The notes: a model not told the origin generated them from the sequence alone. A stretch of 64,000 nt of DNA from Clostridium sp. AM58-1XD (GCF_003464085.1 NZ_QSDR01000022.1:17946-81945); one strand, 5' to 3'. Counted from the first letter of the stretch, positions 8,471-19,772 are shown. Numbers and translations: made by a program.

Positions 8471-9070
8471 ATCTTATCTTCCTTTCTTACGCATATATTC
8501 ACCTGCGTACACAGAAAACCTGCAGCGCAGGTATCCGCTTTCGCACTTCCTCTGTAGTTTCCGCGTGATAACACGAGCCACCATCCATACCTGTCACTGT
8601 CCTTTCCTGCAGATTCTCTGCTTCCTGCCGGAAGCCTGCCCAGTCAGAGCCGGCTCTATGCCGGACGCTCTGCTGCCTGCTCATAACCGGCCGCCCGCCG
8701 TTAGGCTGCCGTTAAAATATGAATTCGTTTTGTTAAAAAAACATCACCATTATAAGCCGCATTGCGACAACTATCATTATAGTTTCAACAGGTTCGTTTG
8801 TCAACGTATTCCTGGCCCTTTTTCCCATATTTTACACCGCTTTTCCGGCCGTCCGACGCCATCTTTTACACCCGTCCTGTTACCGCATAATTCCCATAAA
8901 ATCTACATTTTTTCACGTTTTTTTAACATACCTAACCAATTGTATTCTTCTATTTTTTATGTTAAACTGAATCCCGTATCATAGTTCTTTAAAGACTTAA
9001 TTTACATAGAGAATTAAAACCCGGCATATCTTTCTTAATACAAAGGAGGAAGGGATTTTCCCGCATTAGA
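8471..9070. other. 600-base divergent intergenic region
   Basis: This lies between corA (minus) and the HgdC-type gene (plus). Open frames here lack ribosome sites and recognisable content. The right third is AT-rich and carries a candidate rightward promoter (8940-8968). I see no RNA gene or known riboswitch. Confidence 0.5.
8940..8968 (+). promoter_or_regulatory. Candidate promoter for the HgdC/BadF-type gene
   Basis: TTGTAT (8940-8945), a 17-base spacer, then TAAACT (8963-8968). Both boxes differ from consensus but spacing is ideal. A leader of about 95 bases follows, with AAAGGAGGAAGG at 9042-9053 unusually far (about 18 bases) before the ATG. GGGA-ttt-TCCC (9052-9062) between them could fold and shorten that distance. 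Confidence 0.4.
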
Positions 9071-12000
9071 ATGACCAATTTATTTAATTCATTAGGTATC
9101 GACATCGGTTCTACAACCGTAAAAATCGCCATTTTAAATTCAGAAAAGAAATTACTGTTCGCAGACTATGAGCGCCATTTCGCCAATATTCAGGGCACGC
9201 TGGCTCTCCTTCTGAAACGGGCGTATGAAAAGCTTGGTCCTATCGGGTTCTGTCCTGTCATCACAGGTTCCGGCGGCCTTACTCTTTCAAAGCATCTCCA
9301 TGTTCCGTTTGTTCAGGAGGTAGTCGCGGTAGCCTCAGCTCTGCAGACAGAAGCGCCCCAGACCGACGTTGCAATCGAACTCGGAGGCGAAGATGCGAAA
9401 ATAATCTATTTCACAGGCGGTATCGACCAGCGTATGAACGGCATATGTGCCGGAGGAACCGGTTCCTTTATCGATCAGATGGCAAGTCTTCTGCAGACAG
9501 ACGCAGCCGGACTCAACGAATATGCCAGAAATTACCAGGCAATCTATCCGATTGCAGCACGCTGCGGCGTATTTGCAAAATCAGATATTCAGCCATTGAT
9601 TAACGAAGGCGCAACGAGGGAAGACCTGGCTGCCTCTATTTCCAGGCAGTCGTCAACCAGACGATCAGCGGCCTTGCATGCGGCAAGCCGATTCGGGGCA
9701 ACGTGGCGTTCCTGGGCGGTCCGCTTCATTTTCTATCTGAACTGCGTCAGGCTTTCATCCGTACGCTCCACCTGATTGGAGACCAGATCATCGCTCCTGA
9801 ACATTCTCACCTGTTTGCTGCCATCGGTTCAGCGATGAACAGCGAAGGCGAAGGCTCTTTAACCATTGAAGAGATGATCGACCGGCTGGAGAATGGAATT
9901 CAGATGGAATTTGAAGTAAAGCGTATGGATCCGCTCTTCACGGACGAAGAGGATTTTCGCCGTTTTATTTCACGTCATGAAAACCACTGTGTCAAGAAGG
10001 CTGATTTATCCACGTACGAAGGAAACTGTTACCTGGCATTGACGCCGGTTCCACCACTACAAAGGTAGCTCTTGTCGGCGAAGACGGCTCACTTTTATAC
10101 AGTTTTTACAGCAACAACAACGGCAGCCCTCTGGCTACGGCCATCCGCGCCATGAAGGAAATCAGCGAACAGCTTCCTGAAAATGCAAAAATCGTCTATT
10201 CCTGCTCCACCGGTTATGGAGAAGCCCTTTTAAAGGCAGCATTCATGATGGATGAAGGAGAAGTCGAGACGATTTCCCACTACTATGCCGCCGCCTTCTT
10301 TGAACCGGATGTAGACTGCATCCTGGATATCGGCGGACAGGACATGAAATGTATCCGCATCAAGAACGGCACTGTTGACAGCGTGCAGTTAAACGAAGCA
10401 TGTTCTTCCGGCTGCGGCTCCTTCATTGAAACCTTTGCTAAATCTTTGAATTACAGTGTGGAGGATTTTGCTAAAGAAGCCCTCTTTGCAAAAAATCCCA
10501 CTGACCTCGGAACCCGCTGCACCGTTTTTATGAATTCCAACGTAAAACAGGCGCAGAAGGAAGGCGCTTCCGTTGCCGACATTTCGGCAGGTCTTGCATA
10601 TTCCGTTATTAAAAATGCTTTATTTAAGGTCATTAAAATAACAAATGCTTCCGACCTGGGTCAGCACGTCGTCGTTCAGGGCGGTACGTTCTACAATAAC
10701 GCCGTACTCCGCAGCTTTGAGAAAATAGCGGAATGTGAAGCGGTGCGTCCTGACATCGCCGGAATTATGGGAGCGTTCGGCGCTGCGCTGATAGCCAGAG
10801 AACGCTATTCTGCAGTGAAACCGTCTTCCATGCTTCCTATGGAGAAAATACTCGGTTTGAAATATACAACATCCATGTCCCGCTGTAAGGGCTGTACGAA
10901 CCACTGCGTTCTGACCATCAACCAGTTCAGCGGCGGACGCCATTTTATCAGCGGAAACCGCTGTGAGCGCGGCCTGGGTAAGGAAAAGCTGACAAAGGAT
11001 GTTCCGAATTTATTCGCCTATAAATACCACCGCATGTTCGGCTATGATCCCCTTTCACCGGATCTGGCGGCCCGCGGCACCATCGGTATCCCGCGCGTGC
11101 TCAACATGTATGAAAATTACCCGTTCTGGGCTGTATTCTTTAAAGAACTGGGCTTCCGTCTCGTACTTTCGCCCCAGTCCACGAAGCAGCTTTACGAGCT
11201 GGGTATAGAATCCATCCCCAGCGAGTCCGAATGCTATCCTGCAAAGCTCGTCCACGGCCATATCTCATGGCTGATCTCCCAGGGAGTAAAGACGATCTTC
11301 TATCCGTGCGTGCCTTATGAAAGGAATGAAACCCCGGAAGCAGGAAATCACTACAACTGCCCGATGGTAACCTCCTATGCGGAGAACATCAAAAACAATA
11401 TGGAAGAGCTGAAGGAAAAGGATATCCGCTTCCTGAACCCCTTCATGGCATTTACAAATGAAGAGATTCTTACCAGGCAGTTATGCATTGAAATCCCTAA
11501 GGAATTCGATATCCCATCGGATGAAGTCAGAACGGCTGCCCACAAAGCGTGGGAAGAGCTTACGGCTTCCCGGATGGATATGCAGAAAAAAGGCGAAGAG
11601 GTCCTTCAGTATCTGGAAGAAAACAACCGGCAGGGAATCGTCCTCGCAGGCCGTCCTTACCATATCGATCCTGAGATCAATCACGGCATACCGGAATTAA
11701 TTACTTCCTATGGATTTGCAGTCCTTACGGAAGATGCCGTTTCGCATCTGGGTACTCCGGAACGTCCGCTCATCGTAACGGACCAGTGGATGTATCACAG
11801 CCGCCTTTACCGGGCTGCCGATGTTGTGAAACATAACAGCCGCCTGAATATGATTCAGCTGAATTCCTTCGGCTGCGGCCTGGATGCCGTCACTACGGAT
11901 CAGGTAAATGATATCCTTACAGCCTCCGGAAAAATCTATACGGTTTTAAAGATCGATGAAGTGAATAACCTGGGTGCTGCCAGAATCCGTATCCGCTCTC

Positions 12001-13307
12001 TGATTTCTTCCCTGCGTGTGCGCGATAAAAAGCACTTTACTCACAAGGTTGTTTCCAGCGCATACAACCGTACGGAATTTACAAAAGATATGCGCAAAGG
12101 GTATACGCTTCTGTGTCCTGATATGTCACCGATCCATTTTGAACTTCTGGAACCGGCGATCCGCACCTTTGGCTATAATATCAGGGTACTTCAGAATTCC
12201 AACCGTTCCGCAATCGATACCGGGCTTAAATATGTAAATAACGACGCCTGCTATCCGTCCCTAATCGTGATCGGACAGATGATGGAAGCTCTGCTTTCAG
12301 GAGAATATGACCTGGATCACACCGCCGTTCTCATGAGCCAGACAGGCGGCGGCTGCCGCGCTTCCAATTACATAGGCTTCATACGCCGTGCGCTGGAAAA
12401 AGCCGGCATGCCTCAGGTTCCCGTTATTTCAGTCAATGCCAACGGCATGGAAACGAATTCCGGATTTTCCATTACGCCGCTCCTGCTGACGAAAGCCATG
12501 CAGGCCGTCGTATACGGAGATATCTTTATGAGAGTTCTCTATGCGACAAGACCGTATGAATCCGTTCCTGGTTCTGCCAACGCCCTTCATGAAAAATGGA
12601 AAGAGCGGTGTAAACGGTCGCTCTCCAAAAAGGCGCCGGCAATGATGGAATTTTCAAAAAATATACGCGGTATTATCCGTGATTTTGACAACCTGCCGAG
12701 AAAGAACATTCAGAAGCCTAAGGTGGGCGTCGTTGGTGAGATTCTTGTCAAATTCTCACCACTGGCCAATAACCACATTGTAGAGCTCCTGGAATCAGAA
12801 GGTGCCGAAGCCGTTGTGCCGGATCTTCTGGACTTTCTTTTATACAGCTTCTACAACAGCAATTTCAAGGCTGAGAATCTGGGCGGGAAGCGCTCGACAG
12901 CAAGGCTCTGCAACATCGCGATTTCCCTGCTGGAATACTTCCGCAGAACGTCCCGCAATGAGCTGAAAGCAAGCAGACATTTTACCGCACCGGCCAACAT
13001 CGACCAGCTGGCCGACATGGCGAAAAATTTCGTTTCCCTTGGCAATCAGACAGGTGAAGGATGGTTCCTGACAGGTGAAATGCTGGAGCTGATCCACAGC
13101 GGCGTACATAATATTGTCTGCACCCAGCCGTTTGGCTGCCTGCCTAACCACATCGTAGGTAAGGGCGTGATTAAAGAACTCCGACGCCACTATCCGACAG
13201 CCAACATTATCGCAGTTGACTACGATCCCGGCGCAAGCGAGGTCAATCAGCTGAACAGAATCAAGCTTATGCTTTCAACCGCACATAAAAATGTAAAAGA
13301 GGCGTAA
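9071..13307 (+). CDS. Giant HgdC/BadF-type acyl-CoA dehydratase activase-like protein (two apparent frameshifts)
   Basis: About 1412 residues when repaired, matching the two-ATPase-domain plus DUF2229 family of Clostridia. First ASKHA ATPase domain: [14 protein letters not shown], with Cys in [10 protein letters not shown] and RCGVFAKSD. Second: [15 protein letters not shown], with [10 protein letters not shown] and RCTVFMNSN; these cysteines fit an inter-subunit [4Fe-4S] cluster as in HgdC. The remainder is a DUF2229/HgdB-like region with many Cys (CKGCTNHC). The frame breaks at TTT 9639-9641 and GG 10035-10036, each repaired by one base. No dehydratase subunits are nearby; the family's substrate is not established. 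Confidence 0.85.
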
Positions 13308-13310
13308 GTA

Positions 13311-13364
13311 AAAAAATCCCCCATGGTTCCGAGGCAGTGGCCAAGTCACCATGGGGGATTTTTT
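13311..13364 (+). terminator. Intrinsic terminator with a repeat-like loop (partial copy E)
   Basis: A perfect 17-bp stem AAAAAATCCCCCATGGT / ACCATGGGGGATTTTTT ends in a T-run, right after the stop at 13307. The 20-base loop (13328-13347) contains CCGAGGCAGTGGCCAAGTC, which resembles the centre of the dispersed element, for example CCAGGCCGCAGCCAAGTC in copy D. Confidence 0.9.
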
Positions 13365-13454
13365 TCTCTTTGGACGAGGAACGGGAAGCGGATTACCATC
13401 AGGGATATTTTTCCTTTTATGGATGGCGATGTCTGCTTCAGCAGATATATCCGT

Positions 13455-14944
13455 TTAGTCTTCTATTGGTTTTGCACCCCAGAATATTCTAAGTGTCCTT
13501 TCATCTGATGGTTTCGTAGACATACTAATTACAATACAGGCAATTAAAGAGGCAGCTAGTCCTACCATAATCGGGTCCATTCCCATTGCCAATGGGGTAT
13601 AAAACTTTTTTCCTATCATGTAAATAATAATACCTGATATCATCCCGCCAATTGCGCCCCACTGGTTCATACGTGTCCAATATAGTCCTAACAACATGGG
13701 CCAGAAAAATCCTGCTGCAAGTCCTCCTGTCGCGAACATTATTATCCATTCCAATTGACTTGGCGGGTTTAATGCCATTACAAATACTATAATTCCACAT
13801 ATTAGTGTAACTAATATCGTTATACTTTTTTGAGTATTCGGAGCAGCAGAAGGGCGTAATTTCTTATAAAGATTTTTGACGATTGTACACTGATTGCCAG
13901 TAGCATAGCTGCAATGGTTGACTGTGCCGCCGCACAGGCGCCTGAAATTGTTAAGCCCGCCAGAACCGGATGCAAAACAGTTGCCGCCATCAAAGGAGTG
14001 GTATGGTCCGCAACGTCTAATGCTCCAAAAATTCCGACGGATGCCAAACCGGAAAAGTTCATGGAAATAGACCAGATTGGGGTACATACGCAGGCAACAA
14101 ATATAGCTCTGTGCAGTGTTTTTGTATCCTTATATGTTAAACACCCTAAAGCCCCATGCGGCATTGCCAGATAAATAATTCCAAACATTACCCACAGAGA
14201 CAGCATCCACCACATGCTGTCAGTTGTTGGATTTACAAACGTCGGATCAAAAGCCTCAAGGCTCCGGAATATAGATTCCATTCCTCCCGCATAATGTACG
14301 GCTCCGATTCCCAGGGCAAGTGCTCCAATCGTCATAACTGTTCCCTGTAAAATTGAAGCAAGGCCGGCTCCACGTATCCCCCCTAACGTCGAATATGCTA
14401 TAACTACCACAGCAAACAGAATTATTGCCACCTTATAATCCAAACCGGTGATAACTTCCAGCATTCTGGCGCCGCCTATAAATTGAGATGAGCAATAGCA
14501 AAGAAGGAATATCACAATCGCAAATGAACCAATACTCAAAATAATCTTATTGTTATTATATCTTGCCATGAAAACATCCATATAAGTATCTGCATTGATT
14601 CTTCTGGCAATTATACCTAACTTTTTCCCTACAGTTCCAATTGTGTTAACACCTATAAACACGAAGCTAAAAAAATTCATTAATGAATAACTTATACCAC
14701 GGGCATTATCCATTCCAGGACCACCAATAAATGTTCCTCCGCTGCAGATTCCGGCAGCAGTGATAAATGCCAACATTAAGACGCCAGTCTTACGGCCTCC
14801 GGTAAAAAATTCATCCACATAATTTTTACTTGATATTTTCGACATACTCTTTCCTGAAAGAAAAGCAATGGCAATCAGAAAAATCGTATAGACAACAAAT
14901 GTAATCGTGACTATCATTTTTATTTTTCCTGAAATAATATTCAT
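13455..14944 (-). CDS. Sodium:solute symporter, PanF-like (one apparent frameshift)
   Basis: SSS-family permease, about 496 residues when repaired, with about 13 membrane helices. The N-terminal part contains GGRKTGVLMLAFITAAG and the sodium-site region AYSTLGGIRGAGLASILQG. The frame changes around 13885-13892 (AMLLAIS to IVKNLYKKL); one added base joins both parts. The ATG overlaps the stop of the upstream YhdT-like gene as ATGA. That pairing is the PanF/YhdT arrangement. Next to a dipeptidase homologue it may import an amino acid, dipeptide or pantothenate-like acid; which one is not visible. Confidence 0.82.
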
Positions 14945-15228
14945 TCCCTCTCCTCCTCGTCAACATATGCATCAATACTCATGTTCTTAAAATATTTAAA
15001 GCACAAAAATGCCAGCAACACAAAAAATACAGCAACTGTAACAAGCAGCGCAAAAAACCAGCTTGGAAAACCCATTATAAAACGATACTCGGACAACGGC
15101 TTCCCTCCAAAACCATACGCAATTATAAACATTGTAACTGTGTATGCTATTTGAAAAAGGAATGCAATAATCATTTCTTTTTTACAGATTTTAAAACGAT
15201 TGTCAACCTCAAACGGTAATTTATCCAT
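14941..15228 (-). CDS. YhdT-like (DUF997) small membrane partner of the symporter
   Basis: 95 residues with two hydrophobic helices (EMIIAFLFQIAYTVTMFII and SWFFALLVTVAVFFVLLAF) and an acidic C-terminus, matching YhdT-type proteins encoded upstream of PanF. An in-frame ATG at 15252 exists, but AAGGAGG at 15235-15241 sits six bases before the ATG at 15228, which decides the start. The stop overlaps the symporter start by four bases, implying coupled translation. Confidence 0.8.
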   Translation of the reverse strand: MDKLPFEVDNRFKICKKEMIIAFLFQIAYTVTMFIIAYGFGGKPLSEYRFIMGFPSWFFALLVTVAVFFVLLAFLCFKYFKNMSIDAYVDEEERE

Positions 15229-15248
15229 ACAGCCCCTCCTTGTGATTA

Positions 15249-16253
15249 TCACCAGACTTCATTTAAGACTCTAATATAGTTTTCACCAAGAATTTTCTTA
15301 ATGTCACTGTCAGCGTAACCCCTTGCCTTTAATGCAGGTACGATATTGGGCATCATATCAGGGATTTCAATTTCTTTCGGAAAATGATACGGCGGCGGCG
15401 GATATGTCTTGGGCGACCATTGTCCGGTTTCTATCCTGTATGTATATTCTTTCATGGCTACATCGTCAGGAATTACTCCCGCCATCGATTCGCAATAATC
15501 CAGCCCTATACAAATATGATCGATACCTATTAATTTTGTATAATAATCAATATGGTCGATCAGTTGATTTATGTCGGGCTGACGGCTGTCTGACACAAAT
15601 GTCGGAAAACCGTTTATACCAATTACGCCTCCCATTTTAGCAATTTTGATAACCTGTTCATCCTTTAGATTTCTTGGTGAATGATGAACATTATAAGGAT
15701 TTCCGTGACTGAAAATACACGGTTTATCCGACACTTCCATAGCTTCCATCGTTGTTCTATACCCAGTGTGAGCAAGGTCTACAACAATTCCCAAACGGTT
15801 CATTTCCTTAATTACCTTCTCGCCAAAAATACTAAGGCCTCCATTCGAAGGTTCTTCGCATCCATCTCCTACTGCATTTTTTTTGTTATAGCATAAAAGT
15901 ATCTGACGCAGCCCGAGACGGTAATAGATCTCTAAAAGGCTTATATCGGACTGAATATGATTGGTCCCCTGAAATGAAAAAATTATTCCCAGCTTTTTTT
16001 CTTTTTTTGCCTTATAGATGTCATCCACTTTAAGCACCTGCAGCAAGCGTTCATCCTTGTTGATCCGGTCATACCATTCAGCTATTCCTTTGATTGTTTC
16101 TGGTAAATAACCTGTCACAGGAAAAATAGTGGCGCCGATTGCAGTTAAGCGGCCATTGATGAAATGTCTATATTTATCTCCAACCGTTGCAAGCGGCGCA
16201 CAGGTATCGATAATTATTGATTCATCATATAACCGATCCTCTGTTACTTCCAT
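15249..16253 (-). CDS. Peptidase M19 (membrane dipeptidase) homologue with altered metal site
   Basis: 334 residues. The M19 TIM-barrel is recognisable from DLAHTG, FSHGNPYNVHHSPRNL and GLDYCESM, which carry the later His and Asp ligands. The first ligand pair (HxD in typical members) is replaced by IIDTCAPLA, and the bridging glutamate of the usual EG motif is Gln in FSFQGTN. So the binuclear zinc site is probably incomplete or differently built. The start is ATG 16253 because AAAGGAGGG lies just upstream. It heads the operon with the YhdT- and PanF-like genes. Confidence 0.8.
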   Translation of the reverse strand: MEVTEDRLYDESIIIDTCAPLATVGDKYRHFINGRLTAIGATIFPVTGYLPETIKGIAEWYDRINKDERLLQVLKVDDIYKAKKEKKLGIIFSFQGTNHIQSDISLLEIYYRLGLRQILLCYNKKNAVGDGCEEPSNGGLSIFGEKVIKEMNRLGIVVDLAHTGYRTTMEAMEVSDKPCIFSHGNPYNVHHSPRNLKDEQVIKIAKMGGVIGINGFPTFVSDSRQPDINQLIDHIDYYTKLIGIDHICIGLDYCESMAGVIPDDVAMKEYTYRIETGQWSPKTYPPPPYHFPKEIEIPDMMPNIVPALKARGYADSDIKKILGENYIRVLNEVW

Positions 16254-16400
16254 AGTATCCCCCTCCTTTTCTGACATTCTCGTTAACAATTTCATTATAA
16301 CAATGGGCATGTTTATAATAAAGCGACAGTTTTTCACTTACATCATGAAAAAAAATCAAGTCTGAAACCTCTACATTTTGTATTAGTTCCAGACTTTCTA

Positions 16401-17273
16401 CTATATCTCAACTATCATTTTTTTTACGTAATCAATAAACTTTCGAGCAGCAGGCGAAGCTTTTTCCAGGGATGGTAGAGCTATACTCATTGTTATATAT
16501 CTTGGCGGATCTAATGGCTTTTTTACAACATTAGAAACCATTCCTTTTGTAATTAGTTCATTCATGATACTGATTCCTAACCCACATTCTATCATTGAAA
16601 TAGTCGAATAATTATCCATCGTCGAAAAACTTATATCCGGTGTCACACGCGCTTCCCGAAGTAATTGAGCCGTATCATAGTCCTGCCCCAATGCAGGCAT
16701 TATAAAAGGCTCTCCTTCACATGCGCTTATTGGATATGACTTCTTATTTGCATACGGATGATCAGGCGGAAGCACGGCAAGCATTGGATCATCTTTCAAT
16801 GGTATCCAATCTCTTTTGATCTGAGGCTGATAACTATAAACACAAAAATCCACGCGATTTTCATCTAACCAAGTCTCCAACTCCTGCCGCACACCTTCCA
16901 TTGTCCGTATCTTGATATGAGGATAATCGGCCTGAAATGCTTTTATAATTCTTGGAAGCCAGTGAATGGATATGCTTGCATATGTACCGATTGTCACAGT
17001 GCCTGTCTCTAAACCACAGATTTCTGAAACAACCTGTTCAAGTTGATTATCCCATTTTATCAATTCACGCAAAATAGGCAATATTTTAACACAATTATCC
17101 GTAGGCTTAACCCCTGAATGGCCGCGTACAAGCAGCTGAAATCCAACTTCTCGGTCCAGACTATTCATCATGTGGCTTATTGCCGATGGTGTATACCCCA
17201 GTTCGTCTGCTACTTTTGAAAAGCTGCCATAATCAACTGCCTTAAGCAGAACTTCACATTTTTTTAAATCCAT
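16401..17273 (-). CDS. LysR-family transcriptional regulator
   Basis: 290 residues. The N-terminal winged helix-turn-helix (SFSKVADELGYTPSAISHMM) and the effector domain (GTVTIGTYASISIHWLP onward) are typical. It lies 147 bases upstream of the dipeptidase-symporter genes in the same direction and is divergent from the EamA gene, so either or both may be targets. AGGAGG precedes the ATG. Confidence 0.92.
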   Translation of the reverse strand: MDLKKCEVLLKAVDYGSFSKVADELGYTPSAISHMMNSLDREVGFQLLVRGHSGVKPTDNCVKILPILRELIKWDNQLEQVVSEICGLETGTVTIGTYASISIHWLPRIIKAFQADYPHIKIRTMEGVRQELETWLDENRVDFCVYSYQPQIKRDWIPLKDDPMLAVLPPDHPYANKKSYPISACEGEPFIMPALGQDYDTAQLLREARVTPDISFSTMDNYSTISMIECGLGISIMNELITKGMVSNVVKKPLDPPRYITMSIALPSLEKASPAARKFIDYVKKMIVEI

Positions 17274-17326
17274 TTGAGCTCCTCCTTATGTGAAAAATTG
17301 TCACGTTCTATATTAACAAATGTCGT

Positions 17327-17355
17327 TTTACTAAAAACATTCTCTACTATATACT
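17327..17355 (+). promoter_or_regulatory. Candidate promoter of the EamA gene
   Basis: TTTACT (17327-17332), a 17-base spacer, then TATACT (17350-17355), ending 41 bases before the ATG. It lies in the 123-base LysR/EamA divergent gap, where a LysR site would be expected. Confidence 0.55.
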
Positions 17356-17396
17356 TATATTAACAGGCTACTAACACAATAAATAGGGAGTATTGT

Positions 17397-18314
17397 ATGA
17401 ACTCAAAATATTATTCTAAAGATTTAAATCATATTAAATCAACAATTATGATTATTGCAGCTTCTATCTTGTGGGGTATAATTGGACTATTTACAAGGCC
17501 TTTATATTCTGAAGGCTTCACCGCAATACAGCTTACAGCAGCGCGATGTGTTATTTCCGCCCTCTTCTTGCTGTTTTTCACCCTGTTTTTTGACAAACAC
17601 AAGCTTGATATCAGATTAAGGGACACAGGTTATTTTATCGGTACTGGTATATTTAGCATTATCTTTTTTAATATTTGCTATTTTATTACCATTCAATTAT
17701 CAACATTATCAGTCGCATCTATTTTATTGTATACTGCTCCATATTTTACTGTAATTATTTCGTATTTTTTATTTCATGAGCCGTTAACTCGATATAAAAT
17801 ATTATCTATCCTATTATCTTTTACTGGGTGTGTATTAATTGCAGGCTTAGATCATATGCATAGCAGTACCGTCCAGATGCTTGCTGTAATTACAGGTATA
17901 GGATCAGGAATCGGTTATTCTTTATTCACTATCCTAAGTCATATGATCCTAAAAAAGTATTCCCCTATAACGGTCAATGTTTACACTTTTATTTTTGCTT
18001 CCATATGTATTTTACCTGCTGCAAACATAAATTCATGCATAAACTTAATAAAAGGAAATCATCAGATACTATATAACCTACTCTCTCTAGGTATTATATC
18101 CACTGCAATTCCATTTTTATTATATACAAAAGGACTGCAATATATGGAAACTGGAAAAGCCTCTATTCTTGCATTTATCGAACCTTTGGTAGCTTCGCTA
18201 ATCGGTTCTGCAATATTTAAAGAAACCTTTACATTTAAAAACTTGGCAGGAATATTTTTAATCGTAATCTCTGTCCTATTATTAAATATCAAATTTAAAG
18301 ATAAATATGAATGA
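17397..18314 (+). CDS. EamA/DMT-family transporter
   Basis: 305 residues with ten predicted membrane helices in two EamA repeats. The first begins SILWGIIGLFTRPLYSEG and the second IGSGIGYSLFTILSHMIL. The family exports amino acids or related metabolites. AGGGAG lies before the ATG. The gene is strikingly AT-rich and uses codons such as ATA and TTA far more than glyA or recJ, so it may be recently acquired. It is divergent from the LysR gene, a common regulator-exporter pairing. Confidence 0.88.
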   Translation: MNSKYYSKDLNHIKSTIMIIAASILWGIIGLFTRPLYSEGFTAIQLTAARCVISALFLLFFTLFFDKHKLDIRLRDTGYFIGTGIFSIIFFNICYFITIQLSTLSVASILLYTAPYFTVIISYFLFHEPLTRYKILSILLSFTGCVLIAGLDHMHSSTVQMLAVITGIGSGIGYSLFTILSHMILKKYSPITVNVYTFIFASICILPAANINSCINLIKGNHQILYNLLSLGIISTAIPFLLYTKGLQYMETGKASILAFIEPLVASLIGSAIFKETFTFKNLAGIFLIVISVLLLNIKFKDKYE

Positions 18315-18345
18315 TTTCCTACCGTTAGTGTAATTGTCAAATAAA

Positions 18346-18378
18346 ATATGGGGACTTGAATAAATCAAGTCCCCATAT
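18346..18378. terminator. Hairpin between the convergent EamA and glyA genes
   Basis: ATATGGGGACTTGA, a five-base loop, then TCAAGTCCCCATAT, a perfect stem. On the minus strand it is followed by TTTTATTT, so it can end leftward transcription from glyA, about 150 bases past that stop; on plus there is no T-run. The stretch 18379-18524 has no other feature I can support. Confidence 0.6.
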
Positions 18379-18524
18379 AACTGGTTTAGAAATAATCTGT
18401 CGATAATAGCTGCTTTTTTTCAGACGCATAACTATTCTTTTATAGCCCTCATACCAGATTCAGTGGTAACCTGGCTGCCATCTTAAAACAATGTCTGACA
18501 CCAAAGGCATATCTGTCCTACTAT

Positions 18525-19772
18525 TTATTCGTAAATCGGGTATTTCTCGCAGATCTTTGTTACCTCTGCACGGATATAATCTGCTTTCGCTTCAAAATCA
18601 GTGGCAGCAAGCCAGATCAGCTCTGCAATTTTCTCCATATCCTCTTCTTTCAGACCTCTTGATGTAACGGCCGGCGTACCGATACGCACGCCTGACGTTA
18701 CGAACGGACTTCTCGGATCGTTTGGAACCGTATTCTTATTAAGAGTAATATAAACTTCATCACAGCGGTTCTGCAGTTCTTTTCCGGAAATATCCATACC
18801 TCTCAGATCAACAAGCATCAGATGGTTGTCCGTACCGCCTGTGAGAATCTTGAATCCCTGCTTCTCAAGAGCTGCCGCCAGCGCTGCCGCATTCTTCTTC
18901 ACCTGGCTCTGGTATTCTTTAAATTCCGGCTTTAATGCCTCTCCGAAGCAGACGGCCTTGGCTGCAATAACGTGCTCCAGCGGACCACCCTGGCTGCCTG
19001 GGAAAATGGCCTTATTAAAGTTGAACTTCTCTGCCGCCTCTTTATTCGCAAGAATCATTCCGCCTCTTGGTCCTCTTAAGGTCTTGTGAGTCGTCGTAGT
19101 AACCACATCTGCATATGGAATTGGGCTCGGATGAAGGCCGGCTGCTACCAGACCGGCGATATGCGCCATATCCACCATCAGATATGCACCTGCCTTATCA
19201 GCAATCTCACGGAATCTCTTAAAATCAATCACACGAGCGTAAGCACTTGCTCCTGCAATAATCAGCTTTGGCTTTTTCTCCAGAGCGATCTTTTCCACTT
19301 CGTCATAATCGATAAAGCCTTCGTCATTTACACCATAGGACACGATATTGAAATAAAGTCCGGAGAAGTTTACTGGGCTTCCATGTGTCAGATGGCCGCC
19401 GTGGTCTAGGTTCATACCCATAACCGTATCGCCTGGTTTCAGCATGGCAATAAATACAGCCATGTTCGCCTGGGCTCCGGCATGAGGCTGTACATTTGCA
19501 TAATCACAGCCGAACAGCTTTTTAGCTCTCTCAATGGCAATCGTCTCTGCCACGTCTACGTGCTCGCAGCCGCCGTAATATCTCTTACCCGGATATCCTT
19601 CCGCATACTTGTTGGTAAGAACAGTTCCCATAGCCATCATAACCGGCTCAGAAACGATATTTTCTGACGCAATCAGTTCCAGATTTCTTTTCTGTCGTGC
19701 ATATTCTGCCTTGATTGCCGCTCCGACTTCACTGTCATAATCTGCAATCATATCCATAACTTCTTTCACCAT
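18525..19772 (-). CDS. glyA: Serine hydroxymethyltransferase
   Basis: 415 residues, the normal length. This PLP enzyme interconverts serine and glycine while loading one-carbon units on tetrahydrofolate, in the cytoplasm. Diagnostic stretches are [27 protein letters not shown] and [16 protein letters not shown], the last holding the PLP-binding lysine. AGGAGGGAC precedes the start. It lies downstream of recJ on the same strand; the 198-base gap between them holds a direct repeat. Confidence 0.97.
   Translation of the reverse strand: MVKEVMDMIADYDSEVGAAIKAEYARQKRNLELIASENIVSEPVMMAMGTVLTNKYAEGYPGKRYYGGCEHVDVAETIAIERAKKLFGCDYANVQPHAGAQANMAVFIAMLKPGDTVMGMNLDHGGHLTHGSPVNFSGLYFNIVSYGVNDEGFIDYDEVEKIALEKKPKLIIAGASAYARVIDFKRFREIADKAGAYLMVDMAHIAGLVAAGLHPSPIPYADVVTTTTHKTLRGPRGGMILANKEAAEKFNFNKAIFPGSQGGPLEHVIAAKAVCFGEALKPEFKEYQSQVKKNAAALAAALEKQGFKILTGGTDNHLMLVDLRGMDISGKELQNRCDEVYITLNKNTVPNDPRSPFVTSGVRIGTPAVTSRGLKEEDMEKIAELIWLAATDFEAKADYIRAEVTKICEKYPIYE

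Noticed and set aside
8565..8984. 139-residue open frame in the corA-activator gap
   Set aside because: Low-complexity composition, no ribosome site, and it runs through the candidate promoter of the next gene.
18430..18490. ATACCAGATTCAGTGG...CTGGCTGCC as a further copy of the dispersed element
   Set aside because: Only short partial matches; it lacks the outer arms and any matching inner stem.
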